A DNA stretch of 64,000 nt from Actinomycetes bacterium (GCA_021787365.1 JAJYMB010000018.1:1-64000), one strand, 5' to 3'. Numbered from the stretch's first letter, positions 50,225 through 59,430 are shown. Numbers and translations: made by a program. The notes: a model not told the origin generated them from the letters alone.

Positions 50225-50510
50225 TCAGTTGCCGGCCTGCGCCAACGCAACCTCCTCGGCCAAGATCGGCGCGGCTGTGGTCACCGCGTGGATGCCGAGC
50301 ACGCTGGCGATCTCCATGATCTCGAGGATCTCCTGGGGGGTGACGCCGTAGCCGATCTCGTTTTCGATGTGGAGTTTCAGCTTCAGGCCCTTCACGTAGA
50401 GGTGGGCGGCGGTAGATCAACTCCTCAACCTTCGGCGGCAGCGTCGCTGAGTCGACAGACGACGAAGGCCGCCGGCAGGAAGGACGTGGCGATGGGCCAT
50501 GTGACCACAT
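50225..50510 (-). pseudogene. carboxymuconolactone decarboxylase family pseudogene
   Basis: The minus strand holds two frames of a CMD/AhpD-like gene. The C-terminal frame reads AHLYVKGLKLKLHIENEIG, YGVTPQEILEIMEIASVLG and IHAVTTAAPILAEEVALAQA, ending at TGA 50225-50227. The upstream piece SATLPPKVEELIY is in another frame (near 50425-50465). Between them the conserved catalytic stretch of about eight residues, which includes the Cys, is deleted. The product would be inactive. Confidence 0.65.
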
Positions 50511-50556
50511 GGCGTTCAGCAGGCGTGCTAACTAAGACTAAGCGGCCAAGGCGGTA

Positions 50557-50605
50557 CAAAAACCGACGAACGCGAAGTCGTTAGCCGCACATTTGTCGGT
50601 TTTTG
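50557..50605. repeat. 11-bp inverted repeat with 27-bp loop
   Basis: CAAAAACCGAC (50557-50567) and GTCGGTTTTTG (50595-50605) are exact inverse complements. A second small stem, GCGCG-AAAA-CGCGC, follows at about 50606-50619. The arrangement may be the end of a lost mobile element or a termination structure. The rest of 50511-50886 has no recognisable gene. Confidence 0.5.
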
Positions 50606-50886
50606 GCGCGAAAACGCGCAGATTTCTGACAGATGCGGCTTTCGGCGGCGCACATCGGCCTGGTTTTTGCACGTCTGTGCCTGAACCCGCGGCCCGTGCC
50701 AGGCGCATCGACCCAGCGCTACTTCGCTCCGCGGGGTCGTTGCCACTCGGTGTGCCGCGCTGTTCACGGCCGCGACCGCCAACGGCACCGGCGCCAGAGA
50801 GCCGCTCCCGAGCAGGGGGCGGGGCGGGTCGCCGGCGGCGGCAAGCTAAACAGACGAGCTAAATCGGGAGGTGCAGCCGGCACCGG

Positions 50887-51798
50887 CTAGCCCGGGCCGG
50901 CGCCCCAGCTGGCGCCGGACAGTTCCCCGAGCGCGAGGAGCAACGAATGCGTGCCTTTTTGCCCGAGCCCACGGGCGCTCGTCGCCACGTAGAGTTGCTC
51001 GGCGAGGGCGAGACCGGGCAATGCCAGCTTCATGCGGCGCGCTTCGGCGAGGGCGATCCCGAGGTCCTTGATGAAATGGTCGACCTTGAAGCCGGGCTCG
51101 AAGTCACCCCGGAGCGCCCGGGGACCGTAATTGGAGAGAGACCACGAGCCGGCCGCGCCCGGCGCGATCGTCTCGATGACCTTGGCGACGTCGAGGTCAG
51201 CGCGCCGCGCGTAGAACAGGGCCTCGCACACCCCGATCATCCCCGAGGCGATGGCGATCTGGTTCGCCATCTTGGTGTGCTGGCCGGCGCCGGGGCCACC
51301 CTCCAGGGTCACCGTCTTGCCGAGCCGCTCGAACACTGGCAGCGCCCGCTCGAAGTCCTGCTCTCGCCCGCCGGCCATCACGACCAGCGTCGCGTTGCGC
51401 GCCCCCACGTCGCCCCCCGAGACGGGCGCGTCGAGCGACCCGACCCCCTGGCCGGCCGCCGCCTCGAAGATCTCCTTGGCCAACTGGGGCTCGCTGGTCG
51501 TCATGTCGGCAACGATGGCCCCGCGCTGAACGGCGCCCAGCACGCCGTCGGGCCCGAGCGTGACTTCCCGGACATCGGCGGGGTAACCAACGATCGTCAC
51601 GACCATATCGGCCCCACGCGCCGCTTCCGCCGGCGTCGAGCACCATTTTGCCCCGCGCTCCACCAAGGCCAACGCCCTTTGCTGGGTGCGGTTGGTGACC
51701 CTCACCTCGTAGCCGGCGTCGAGGAGGTGCCCGCACATGGGGGCACCCATTACCCCTGTACCCACCCAGCCGATCGTCTTTACCCCGTCCTCTGCCAC
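50887..51798 (-). CDS. NAD(P)-dependent beta-hydroxyacid dehydrogenase (6-PGDH-like)
   Basis: The 303-residue enzyme belongs to the 3-hydroxyisobutyrate/tartronate-semialdehyde reductase family. The Rossmann loop is TIGWVGTGVMGAPMCGHLLDAGYEV. The substrate signature is LDAPVSGGDVGARNATLVVMAGG, and the catalytic Lys is in GAGQHTKMANQIAIA. GFKVDHFIKDLGIALAEA completes the helical domain. It is divergent from the ThDP enzyme at 52011, with which it may share substrates such as semialdehydes. The precise substrate is open. Confidence 0.87.
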   Translation of the reverse strand: MAEDGVKTIGWVGTGVMGAPMCGHLLDAGYEVRVTNRTQQRALALVERGAKWCSTPAEAARGADMVVTIVGYPADVREVTLGPDGVLGAVQRGAIVADMTTSEPQLAKEIFEAAAGQGVGSLDAPVSGGDVGARNATLVVMAGGREQDFERALPVFERLGKTVTLEGGPGAGQHTKMANQIAIASGMIGVCEALFYARRADLDVAKVIETIAPGAAGSWSLSNYGPRALRGDFEPGFKVDHFIKDLGIALAEARRMKLALPGLALAEQLYVATSARGLGQKGTHSLLLALGELSGASWGAGPG

Positions 51799-52010
51799 GG
51801 GGGCCGACTCTAGTAGGGGCCGGCGGGAGGGCCGTGCGCTGGCCGGCGGGTACGTTCCCGAGGCGGGTTTTAGCCGATGGCTGCCGGCGGACCTCGTCGG
51901 CCACGCTTACGAGTTGGACCTCCAGGCTTGACTGAGGGAAAGATAGGCCCGATGCCGGGCTTCATCGAGGTGGTCGTGGCCGCCGGCGAGGGCCGCACCC
52001 CGGCTCCACC

Positions 52011-53687
52011 GTGAGCGGGGCGCCCCGCACCGCCGGCCAGGCCCTCGTGGAGCAGCTTGTAGCCGAGGGGGTGGAACTGGTCTTTGGCGTGCCGGGGGAG
52101 AGCTACGTCGACGCGCTGGATGCTTTCTATGAAATAGACAGACCGCGCTTTGTCACTTGCCGCCACGAAGGAGGGGCGGCCATCGCTGCCGAGGCGGCCA
52201 GCAAGCTCTTGGGGCGCCCCCAAGCCTGCATGGTGAGCCGGGGCCCGGGCGCCATGAACAGCGCCCTCGGGGTGCACCTCGCCTCTTACGACGCCACGCC
52301 CGTACTGTTCCTCGTGGGCCAGGTCCCCCGCCGGCAGCTCGGCCTCGGGGGGTTCCAGGAGCTCGACGTCGAGGCCACCTTCGGACATCTGTCCAAGTTC
52401 ACCGCGACCGTGACCGAACCCGAGCGGGTCCCCGAGACCGTGGCGCGAGCGCTCCGCTCAGCTGTAGCTGGCCTCCCGGGCCCGGCGGTGCTGGCTCTGC
52501 CCGAGGACGTCCTCGCCTGCCCCGCGGCGGCGCCGACGGTCCCACCCGCCCCCCTGCCCCGCATAGAACCAAGCCCTGGCGCTCTCGAAGAGGTCGCCGA
52601 ACTGGTTGCCAGCGCCGAACGACCGCTCGTGATCGCCGGCGGTGCCTGGTCGGAGGCGGCCTGCGGGCACTTGGCCGAACTGGCTGAAAGGTGGGAGGTC
52701 CCGGTTCTGTCGTCGTTCCGGCGCCAGGACGTGCTCGACAACGACCACCCGTGCTACGCCGGCACCCTGGGCACGCTCACCGACCCCCGGCTAGACGAAC
52801 GCGTGTCGGCGTCGGACCTGGTCGTGGTCCTCGGTGCCCGCCTCGATGCCATCACGACCGCCGGCTACCGGCGGCCCGAGGCGCCCCAGACGACGCAGCG
52901 GCTCGTGCACGTACACCCCTCGCCCACCGAACTCGGGCGGGCGTACCGCCCGGACTTGGCCATCACCGCTTCGGCGGCCGCCTTTGCCGCCGCGGCCCGG
53001 CACGTGCCCGCCACCCCCCGCCGGCGCCAACCTGGCTGGCTGGCCGGTGCGCACGCAGACTACCTGTCATGGAGCACCCCGGCACCCGTCGAGGCACGGC
53101 CGTCCCCCTCTCGGGACGAGGCAGTGGACCTGACGGCGGTCATGGCCCAACTGCAGGGACTGCTCCCCCGCGACGCCATCGTCACCAACGGCGCCGGCAA
53201 CTACACGGGCTGGCTCCAGCGCTACCTCCGCTACCACGCCTGGGGGACCCAGCTCGCGCCGGCGTACGGGACGATGGGCTACGGCGTGCCTGCCGCCCTT
53301 GCCGCTGCGCTCGCCAGGCCCGGCCGGTCTGTGGTCGCCTTCGCCGGCGACGGCTGCTTCCTCATGACGGGCCAGGAACTCGCTACGGCGGCGGAGCAGC
53401 GGGCGGGCTTCGTCACCGTGGTGGTGGACAACGGCTGCCTCGGGACGGTGCGGGCCCACCAAGAAGCCCGCCACCCAGGGCGCCTGGTCGGGACCACCCT
53501 GGAGAGCCCCGACTTCGCCAAGTTGTGCGAGGCGTACGGGGGTTCCGGCTGGACGCTCACCAGCGCCCAGGGGTTCGCCGGCTCGTGGCGTGAAGCGGCC
53601 GACGTGGCCGCGAAAGGCCGCCCCGCCCTCCTCCGGCTCATGGCCGACCCGGGGAGACTGAGCGCAGCAGGCGAGCCACGCGCCTGA
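52011..53687 (+). CDS. thiamine diphosphate-dependent enzyme (acetolactate synthase-like)
   Basis: The 558-residue protein has all three ThDP-enzyme domains. The PYR domain includes LVFGVPGESYVDALDAF and CRHEGGAAIAAEAASKL with the catalytic Glu, which argues against glyoxylate carboligase. The middle domain has PLVIAGGAWSEAACGHLAELAERWEVPVL. The PP domain has AFAGDGCFLMTGQELATAAEQ and VVVDNGCLGTV, the GDG...N cofactor motif. It resembles IlvB but no small subunit is adjacent, so other 2-oxoacid decarboxylase or carboligase activities are possible. The start is GTG. Confidence 0.85.
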   Translation: MSGAPRTAGQALVEQLVAEGVELVFGVPGESYVDALDAFYEIDRPRFVTCRHEGGAAIAAEAASKLLGRPQACMVSRGPGAMNSALGVHLASYDATPVLFLVGQVPRRQLGLGGFQELDVEATFGHLSKFTATVTEPERVPETVARALRSAVAGLPGPAVLALPEDVLACPAAAPTVPPAPLPRIEPSPGALEEVAELVASAERPLVIAGGAWSEAACGHLAELAERWEVPVLSSFRRQDVLDNDHPCYAGTLGTLTDPRLDERVSASDLVVVLGARLDAITTAGYRRPEAPQTTQRLVHVHPSPTELGRAYRPDLAITASAAAFAAAARHVPATPRRRQPGWLAGAHADYLSWSTPAPVEARPSPSRDEAVDLTAVMAQLQGLLPRDAIVTNGAGNYTGWLQRYLRYHAWGTQLAPAYGTMGYGVPAALAAALARPGRSVVAFAGDGCFLMTGQELATAAEQRAGFVTVVVDNGCLGTVRAHQEARHPGRLVGTTLESPDFAKLCEAYGGSGWTLTSAQGFAGSWREAADVAAKGRPALLRLMADPGRLSAAGEPRA

Positions 53688-53741
53688 GGCGCCGCCGGCG
53701 GTGGATCCGTGTCGGGCTCTGGGCCGTAAGCCCTCTTGAAC

Positions 53742-53786
53742 GACAGAGCACGAGAGGCAGAGCACGAGAGGCAGAGCACGAGAAAG
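53742..53786 (+). repeat. 15-bp tandem repeat before the secreted protein gene
   Basis: AGAGCACGAGAGGC occurs twice and AGAGCACGAGAAAGG once, in tandem. The last copy ends a few bases before the ATG at 53795 and may act as its purine-rich ribosome site. Confidence 0.55.
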
Positions 53787-53794
53787 GTCGACGC

Positions 53795-54406
53795 ATGCAG
53801 AATTTGCTTGACGGCGCGGCAGCCCCCGGCGGAGAGGGCGCGCACGATCGGCCCGCGTCGGTCCGGCCCCGGCACGGGGCACAGCTCGCAGCAATGGCCG
53901 GGACCCTGGCCTTGGCCCTGTCGGCTTTCGGCGCCGCTCCCAGCACAGCCCTGGCTGCAACGCGCCACAATCGCGCCAGCAATGTCCATGCCCAGGCCAA
54001 GAACCAGGTCGCCGTCGACATCGTCTCGGTGTCCAAGTACGGCAAGATCCTCGTCGACCAGAAGGGCTTCGCCCTCTACGCCGACGCAGCGAACAAGCCT
54101 CCCAAGAAGTGGCCGTGCAAGGGCGTGTGCCTCACCGTGTGGCCGCCGCTCCTGCTCGGAAAGGGCCAGGCCAAGCCCGTCGCCGGCAAAGGCGTCACCG
54201 GCCTCGGCGTGGTGAAAGGGCCTTCCGGCCGCCAGGTCACCTGGAACGGGAAGCCCCTGTACACGTTCGTGCGTGACCAGAAGGGGACCGTGAGGGGGCA
54301 GGGCATCGTCCAAGACGGCACGTGGTTCGTGGCCCGGACGGTGAAGACAGGTACGACCTCGGGCAAGAGCACCTCCACCACCAAGCCCAAGTCAACCTGG
54401 GCCTGA
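53795..54406 (+). CDS. secreted protein with PF03640-type lipoprotein repeats
   Basis: The 203-residue protein has an internal signal helix (MAGTLALALSAFGAAPSTALA) preceded by a 33-residue hydrophilic extension, so ATG 53894 may be the real start. The mature part has two copies of the secreted repeat of unknown function: YGKILVDQKGFALYADAAN...CKGVCLTVWPPLL and GVVKGPSGRQVTWNGKPLYTFVRDQKG...GTWFVAR. The two Cys probably form a disulfide. Family members are cell-surface proteins without proven function. Confidence 0.82.
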   Translation: MQNLLDGAAAPGGEGAHDRPASVRPRHGAQLAAMAGTLALALSAFGAAPSTALAATRHNRASNVHAQAKNQVAVDIVSVSKYGKILVDQKGFALYADAANKPPKKWPCKGVCLTVWPPLLLGKGQAKPVAGKGVTGLGVVKGPSGRQVTWNGKPLYTFVRDQKGTVRGQGIVQDGTWFVARTVKTGTTSGKSTSTTKPKSTWA

Positions 54407-54409
54407 GGC

Positions 54410-54900
54410 TGTAACCAGGGCGCCTCGCTGGTCAACCTGTCCCAGAGCGGAACAGGTTGCAGCCCGTACACCGTGAGCCCGCAGGACACGGCGGCAACGA
54501 GCACGTCTCGTGCCCACCAGTGCCGGCGCGGCCGGGCGAACCGGGGGTAAAACCGCGAACACGACCACCTGCGAGATGTACAAGGCGGCGAGCGAAGGTG
54601 TGAGCAGCTCGGAATAAGCCGCGTTGCGGCCGAACAGGCTGAGCGCGGCGGATAAGACTGCGGTACCAAGCAATGACGGGGAACCCGAAAACCAAAGCCC
54701 CTACCAGGACTATGAGCCCGGACGAGGACTTGCGCCGAGGAGCATCGGGGGCACGAACAGCGCCGCCAACCCGAGCGGCCCCCCGACGGATGCCACCGCC
54801 AGCCCGTAGAAGACGGGCACAGGGAGCGGCCTTCCGAACGGGCCAGCCGCTGTTCCCCCCGGCCGCACCCGACGCCTGCTGCCCACCGGCAACGGACTTC
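54410..54900 (-). pseudogene. membrane protein remnant in several frames
   Basis: Hydrophobic blocks in different minus-strand frames line up as one decayed multi-pass protein: PVPVFYGLAVASVGGPLGLAALFVPPMLLG, then LIVLVGALVFGFPVIAWY, then LLTPSLAALYISQVVVFAVLPP, then RHWWARDVLVAAVSCGLTVYGLQ. At least two frame changes separate them. It may come from a transporter, but the family is not clear. Confidence 0.5.
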
Positions 54901-54953
54901 TCTGCTGGCGGTTCCCCGGGCCGACGTGCCGGCAACGCGCCGGTCACTCGGTC

Positions 54954-55012
54954 CCCCTGTAGCCGCCCCCCTGTAGCGGCCCCCCCCTGTAGCGGCCCCC
55001 CTGTAGCGGCGT
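54954..55012. repeat. four C-rich repeats of CCCCCTGTAGCGG
   Basis: The unit CCCCCTGTAGC(C/G)GC recurs four times with C-runs of five to eight bases. The minus strand has four G-runs of at least five, separated by CCGCTACA-type loops, a pattern able to form a G-quadruplex. It lies just beyond the 3' end of the sigma factor gene. Confidence 0.6.
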
Positions 55013-55066
55013 CGCCGCCCAAGGTTAAGGGACCCTACTAATGCCTGTCGTGGCCGTGTCGTGGCC

Positions 55067-56059
55067 CTAATAGGTGGCGGGGAGCACCTCGGGCAGCCCG
55101 AAGTCGGCCAGCACGCCGGGCCAGTCGAAGGCCACGATGCGCGACAACCCGCCGGCGGTGATGCTCAGCACCTGCACGTGGCGCCCGTAGAAGGCACCGT
55201 CCTCGTTCAACATGTACATGGCGACCGCCGGCTGGCCGTTGGCACCCGTGAGCCGCATGCGCCGCCAACCCGCCCCACGCGCCGAGAACACACCGGAGGT
55301 GAAGGCGCTTGCCGCCATTCGGCCTGCGTACCACGTGGGGCTCGGCGGCATCTCGACGACGATGTCCTCCCGCATGAGTTCGACGAGGGCGCTTGCGTTC
55401 GCGTCCTCGAAGGCCCTCACGTACCGCTCGAGCACCTCACGCAGAGCGGGGTCCCCCGGCTCCAGGAGGTCGTCCTCCCTGGGCGAGGCCTCTTCGAGCT
55501 GGGCCCTGGCGCGCTGGAGGGCACTGTTGACCGCCGGGACCGTGGTACCGAGCGCGTCAGCCACCTCCGCCGCCGGCCAGGCGAGCACTTCCCGGAGCAG
55601 GAGCACCGCCCGCTGGCGAGGCGGGAGGTGCTGGAGGGCAGCCACGAAGGCCAGGCGGACGCTGCCTCGTTCGACGACCAACTTGGCGGGGTCCTCGCCG
55701 GCGCTCACAAGCGCGTCGGGCAGGGGCTCGAGCCAGGCGATCTCCGTGGGCGGCGACAGCGCCGGCGTGCTGCTCGGGACCGAGAGGGCGGAGGGGAGGG
55801 GCCGGCGCCGGCGCTTCTCCAGAGCGTTCAAGCAGGTGTTGGTCGCTATCCGGTGGAGCCAGGTGCGCAGGCTGGCGCGCGACGGGTCGAAGTTCGCATA
55901 TGAGCGCCAGGCCCGCAGGAGCGTTTCCTGCACGGCGTCCTCGGCTTCGTGGAGGGAGCCGGTCATCCTGTAGCAATGGGCCAGGAGCTCACGGCGGAAC
56001 GGCTCCGCAGACCCGGCGAAGCTTTCCTCGAGCTCGACTGGGCTCACGGCTCCGGTCAC
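55067..56059 (-). CDS. ECF sigma factor with SnoaL-like C-terminal domain
   Basis: The 330-residue protein has sigma-2 (FRRELLAHCYRMTGSLHEAEDAVQETLLRAWRSYANF, RTWLHRIATNTCLNALEKRRR) and sigma-4 (ALQHLPPRQRAVLLLREVLAWPAAEVADALGTTVPAVNSALQRAR) regions. The last 125 residues (LREVLERYVRAFEDANASALVELMREDIVVEMPPSP) fit a SnoaL/NTF2-like domain, as in the SigG/SigX5-type factors that need no anti-sigma gene. The ATG overlaps the stop of the MFS gene by 4 bp, so the exporter and the sigma factor are translated from one mRNA. Confidence 0.87.
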   Translation of the reverse strand: MTGAVSPVELEESFAGSAEPFRRELLAHCYRMTGSLHEAEDAVQETLLRAWRSYANFDPSRASLRTWLHRIATNTCLNALEKRRRRPLPSALSVPSSTPALSPPTEIAWLEPLPDALVSAGEDPAKLVVERGSVRLAFVAALQHLPPRQRAVLLLREVLAWPAAEVADALGTTVPAVNSALQRARAQLEEASPREDDLLEPGDPALREVLERYVRAFEDANASALVELMREDIVVEMPPSPTWYAGRMAASAFTSGVFSARGAGWRRMRLTGANGQPAVAMYMLNEDGAFYGRHVQVLSITAGGLSRIVAFDWPGVLADFGLPEVLPATY

Positions 56060-57507
56060 CTCGCCTCCACTGTCTCGAGCCGGCCGAGAGCAACTGGCTC
56101 CGCGGCACTGGCCAAAGTTAGCGCCCCGCCGGCCTTGCTCCCTGGTACAGCGAGGGCCGCCAGCGAGGCGGCCAGGGACAGGGCCGCGCAGGCGCCAATG
56201 GCGGCGATGAAGCCATGGCTGAAGCTGCTCGGCGAGCCGTAGCTGCCAGCCTGGCTGAAGGCGCCCGCCGCGATGGCTATGCCGAAGCTACCGCCGAGCA
56301 GGCGAAGAGTGTTGAACGTGCCCGACGCCTTGCCGACCAAGGCGACGGGCACCGCGCCGATGACGGCGTTTTGGGCCGCCGGCATGGCCATCGAGACCCC
56401 GCACCCGGCCAGCACCAGCGGCGCCACCAGCGTGGGGTAGGCAAGGTTCGGGCCGGCAATGAGCGCAACCCAGGCAAAACCGAGCGCCTGCGCGGCCAGG
56501 CCGAGCACCATGAGCGGGCGCTCACCGACGCGGCTCACCAGCGCCCCCGCCCGCGGGGCCACGAAGAAGAGCGTCGCCGTCCACGGCATCAGCCGGAGCC
56601 CCGTCGCCAGGGGCCCGTAGTGGAGCCCGGTCTCCAGGAACTGCGCCATGAAGAAGGCCGTCCCGTAAATCGCCCCGTAGAGGAGCATCCCGGCCCCGTT
56701 GCCAGCCGAGAACGCCCGGCTGCCGAACAGCTGCGCCGGGAGCATGGGTTCAGGTGCCCGCAGTTCCCAGGCGGCAAAGAGGACGAGGAGGCAGGCGCCG
56801 GCGCACAACGAAACGACCACTTCGGTGCTCCCCCATCCAGCAGAACCGCCCATTACGAGCCCATAGACCAGCCCGAAAGCGCCGGCCGCCGCGAGCACGA
56901 GCCCGCCCCAGTCCGCCCGGGCGCGGGTGCCGAAGCTCTCCTCCAGGTGCCGGACGACGAACGGGAGGAGGGCTGCACCGATGGGGACGTTCAGCCAGAA
57001 GATCCACTGCCAGGAGAGCACCTGGACTACCGCTCCACCGATGATCGGCCCTCCGAGCGTTGCGAGGCCCGTGATGCCGCTGAACAGCCCGAGCGCCCGC
57101 GCCCGCCCCTCTGGCGGGAAGGCGGCGGAGAGGAGTGCCATAGCGAGGGCCATCACGAGCGCCGACCCGGCGCCCTGAACGGCGCGCGCCGCGACGAGCC
57201 AGCCGGCGCTCGGCACCAGCGCGCAGGTGGCCGAGGCCACGGTGAAGAGCCCGAGGCCGGCGGTCATCAGCCGGCGTCGCCCGAAGCGGTCACCCAGCGC
57301 GGCAGCCGGTAGGAGCAGCACGGCGAAGCTGAGCGTGTACGCATTGACCGTCCATTCGAGCTGGCCCACCGTGGCCCCGAGGTGCGCCCGCATAGTAGGC
57401 AGTGCCGTGGTCACGACCAGCATGTCCAGCATCACCATCAAAGAAGCCAGCGACGTGAGCACCAGCGCGAAGCGCTGCGACCGCGTCATGTGCGTCCTGT
57501 TCCTCAC
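56056..57507 (-). CDS. MFS drug exporter, DHA2 (14-TMS) type
   Basis: The 483-residue protein has about 14 hydrophobic helices and the DHA2 signatures: LASLMVMLDMLVVTTALPTMRAHL (motif D1), LPAAALGDRFGRRRLMTAGL (motif A) and ARAVQGAGSALVMALAMALLSAAFPPEGRARALGLF (motif B), with GLATLGGPIIGGAVV (motif C, antiporter). It should export a drug or metabolite in exchange for protons. GTG start behind AAGGAGAT. It heads a two-gene operon with the ECF sigma factor. Confidence 0.88.
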   Translation of the reverse strand: MRNRTHMTRSQRFALVLTSLASLMVMLDMLVVTTALPTMRAHLGATVGQLEWTVNAYTLSFAVLLLPAAALGDRFGRRRLMTAGLGLFTVASATCALVPSAGWLVAARAVQGAGSALVMALAMALLSAAFPPEGRARALGLFSGITGLATLGGPIIGGAVVQVLSWQWIFWLNVPIGAALLPFVVRHLEESFGTRARADWGGLVLAAAGAFGLVYGLVMGGSAGWGSTEVVVSLCAGACLLVLFAAWELRAPEPMLPAQLFGSRAFSAGNGAGMLLYGAIYGTAFFMAQFLETGLHYGPLATGLRLMPWTATLFFVAPRAGALVSRVGERPLMVLGLAAQALGFAWVALIAGPNLAYPTLVAPLVLAGCGVSMAMPAAQNAVIGAVPVALVGKASGTFNTLRLLGGSFGIAIAAGAFSQAGSYGSPSSFSHGFIAAIGACAALSLAASLAALAVPGSKAGGALTLASAAEPVALGRLETVEAR

Positions 57508-57977
57508 CTGCGTATCTCCTTTCCCTGGGGTGCCGGCGTGGCTAGCGGACGGGACGGCCCGTCCGCTTCTTGCTCGGCGCCTGCAGGTACTTACCGGTGA
57601 GGCGGCGCCGGCTCATCGGTGAGCCCACGCCGGCGGGGTCGATGCCGGCGTGGCCGGCGCCGGCCCCCTTTGCAGGTCACGCTTGCAAGCGACATTCGAG
57701 TGCCCATCCGCCGGCGCCCGCGCCCACGCTCGAGTGGCATCCAGGCCGGCGCCGCGCTCGAACTCGGTGCAGTCCTCGTTTCCCGGCACAGGCGGCGTCG
57801 TTGGAGAGCGGCCGATCGCGCCCAGTACGTGCGAGCGCACCGAGAAAGCGGCGCTACCGGCCAACCAGGTGCACACGGCGACCCGGGACGGCCAGCGCAG
57901 GTCAACTGGGTGCACCCGGCGACCCCGAGGCCCGCCGGCGGCCACCTCCGGGCTCTTCGTGGAGCGCGGCGCGTTGC
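57508..57977. other. 470-bp intergenic stretch, nothing recognised
   Basis: Long GC-rich open frames overlap here on both strands, but none has a recognisable domain or ribosome site. The promoter of the MFS-sigma operon should lie at its left edge. Confidence 0.5.
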
Positions 57978-58454
57978 CTAATCGGGCTCGACGCGCCGGA
58001 GCCGGGCCGCTAAGTGTTGTTGTGCGCCCCGGCCAAGTGCGCTCATGACGAGCGTGTAGGTCATAAGGTCGCCGTCCACCTCGATGGTTCGGGACAGCAT
58101 GGAGACCTCCTTCGCCGTGGACGTACAACCCACGGTTCGGCTCGACAGGACCAGCAGCGACCCGTGAAGCTCACCTTCTTCGATCTCCGCCACCCCGGTC
58201 GGGTGGGCGATCACCACTTCGACATGGTCCCCTGGCCCGGCTCGCCAGTACCCGGTCTCGGTGTGGAGCGGTTGCCCGCCGGCGAGGTCCCAGGTCCGCT
58301 GCGAGTGCATGACAAAGGGCTTGCCCGTGTGGCTGAAGTCGAGCTCCTCCCGGTAGGCAAAGGGTTCGACTCCCGGGTAACTTCCATGACCCTCACCGAC
58401 CCACTTGCCGAGGAGGAACGCGAGGCGTGCGACACCCGGGTGCAGCTCTGTCAT
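57978..58454 (-). CDS. nitrobindin family heme-binding protein
   Basis: The 158-residue protein is a nitrobindin/THAP4-like beta-barrel (DUF1794). The signature GxWxGxGxG is LLGKWVGEGHGSYPGVEPFAYREELDF, followed by GKPFVMHSQRTWDLAGGQPLHTETGYWR. The C-terminal QQHLAARLRRVEP carries the His expected to ligate heme. Members bind ferric heme and react with nitric oxide or peroxynitrite. ATG 58454 gives the family's usual length; the open frame runs further upstream. Confidence 0.85.
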   Translation of the reverse strand: MTELHPGVARLAFLLGKWVGEGHGSYPGVEPFAYREELDFSHTGKPFVMHSQRTWDLAGGQPLHTETGYWRAGPGDHVEVVIAHPTGVAEIEEGELHGSLLVLSSRTVGCTSTAKEVSMLSRTIEVDGDLMTYTLVMSALGRGAQQHLAARLRRVEPD

Positions 58455-58858
58455 GCCAGTCACCACTCGACAGCTTGGAGCAACGCCCTGCCAGGCACGC
58501 CCGCCACCATAGCGGCCCAAGTGAGAAGGCGAGCGGCCAACCAGCACCGATTGACCGGCAGGCTCCGCACGCTGTCCGGCACCGACGACCTCCCGACAGA
58601 GAAGCACTACCAACTCGACGAACGACAACGTCGCTGGGCCGATCTTCCCAACATCCCACGTGCGTAGGGCCGGACTCAACTGCTCTGCGAGTATGCAAAG
58701 CCCACCCGACGTTCGTCCAGGGCCCGCAAAACGTATGCAAAGCCCACCTAGCCTCGTCCAGGAAGCGCCAGCCGCGGGCTATTTCCTACACAGTTACCCC
58801 CTCCGGGAAGGATACCCAAATGAAACCGGGCGAAGATCGACAACTTCCTGGTACCAAG
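58455..58858. other. intergenic stretch with a 30-bp imperfect direct repeat
   Basis: TATGCAAAGCCCACC...TCGTCCAGG occurs at 58692-58721 and again at 58734-58762. No supported gene is present. A small frame from ATG 58820 has AAGGA upstream but no family resemblance. Confidence 0.4.
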
Positions 58859-58912
58859 CCGGCCCGAAGGGCCGGTGCGGTAGTGACGGCCCGCCAGGGC
58901 CGTCATGCTTTT
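58859..58912 (+). terminator. tandem hairpins followed by a T-rich tract
   Basis: CCGGCCC-GAA-GGGCCGG (58859-58875) is followed by TGACGGCCC-GCCA-GGGCCGTCA (58884-58905) and then TGCTTTTC. The second stem of nine pairs with the T-tract looks like an intrinsic terminator for plus-strand transcription. The two share GGCCC arms and could pair alternatively, as in an attenuator; no regulated gene is evident downstream. Confidence 0.5.
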
Positions 58913-59339
58913 CAAGTGCCAGCCGCACGACCCGCCTCCGGCCTTTGGCTACCGTCCTCCGCCGGCTGGCCCTCGTACCGGTTGGTGCCACAAGGACAGC
59001 GCGAAGCGGCACGGCTCGGCCAGGGTCATTACTTCAGCACCCGGGCACGCCCAATTGACGCGCGGACGTTGGCGCCTCCGGAGGCATGACGCCGTCCGAA
59101 TTGTTCAAGACATCACGGCGAGCTCGCCGGCAGCCGCTGCGTTCCCTCTCGGCCGCCGCCTCTTCGAGGCGCGGCCATAGACGCCCACCTCGAGAGGCTC
59201 CAGCGCGACCAGCAGCCCCACGGTGGCTGCCCTGTGACCTGGGAACCGCCCAGCCGATCGGCACTACTGGAACGGCGCGGCATGGTCACCTTCTCGGCGC
59301 TGGGGACGCTCGTCTCCTAGGGTTTTTTGCTTTGCCGGC
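58913..59339. other. intergenic stretch, nothing recognised
   Basis: No coding frame with family resemblance was found between the terminator-like hairpins and the palindrome that borders the transposase remnant. Confidence 0.4.
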
Positions 59340-59372
59340 ACCGCACACCCCCCGGCGAGGGGGGTGTGCGGT
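59340..59372. terminator. perfect 14-bp GC-rich stem-loop
   Basis: ACCGCACACCCCCC and GGGGGGTGTGCGGT pair perfectly around GGCGA. It lies just beyond the 3' end of the transposase remnant and could be a bidirectional stop or the edge of the element. Confidence 0.5.
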
Positions 59373-59430
59373 AGTTGGGGGGTGGTCTGGCAGCCCCGCT
59401 TTGGTGTGCCGAGGCCCTATGTTTGCCTCG

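Noticed and set aside
52011-53687. Glyoxylate carboligase paired with tartronate-semialdehyde reductase
   Set aside because: The ThDP enzyme keeps the catalytic Glu (CRHEGGAA) that glyoxylate carboligase lacks, so the specific pathway is not supported.
58780-58912. Possible riboswitch before the tandem hairpins
   Set aside because: No conserved core of a known riboswitch class could be matched and there is no obvious regulated gene downstream; kept only as terminator-like.
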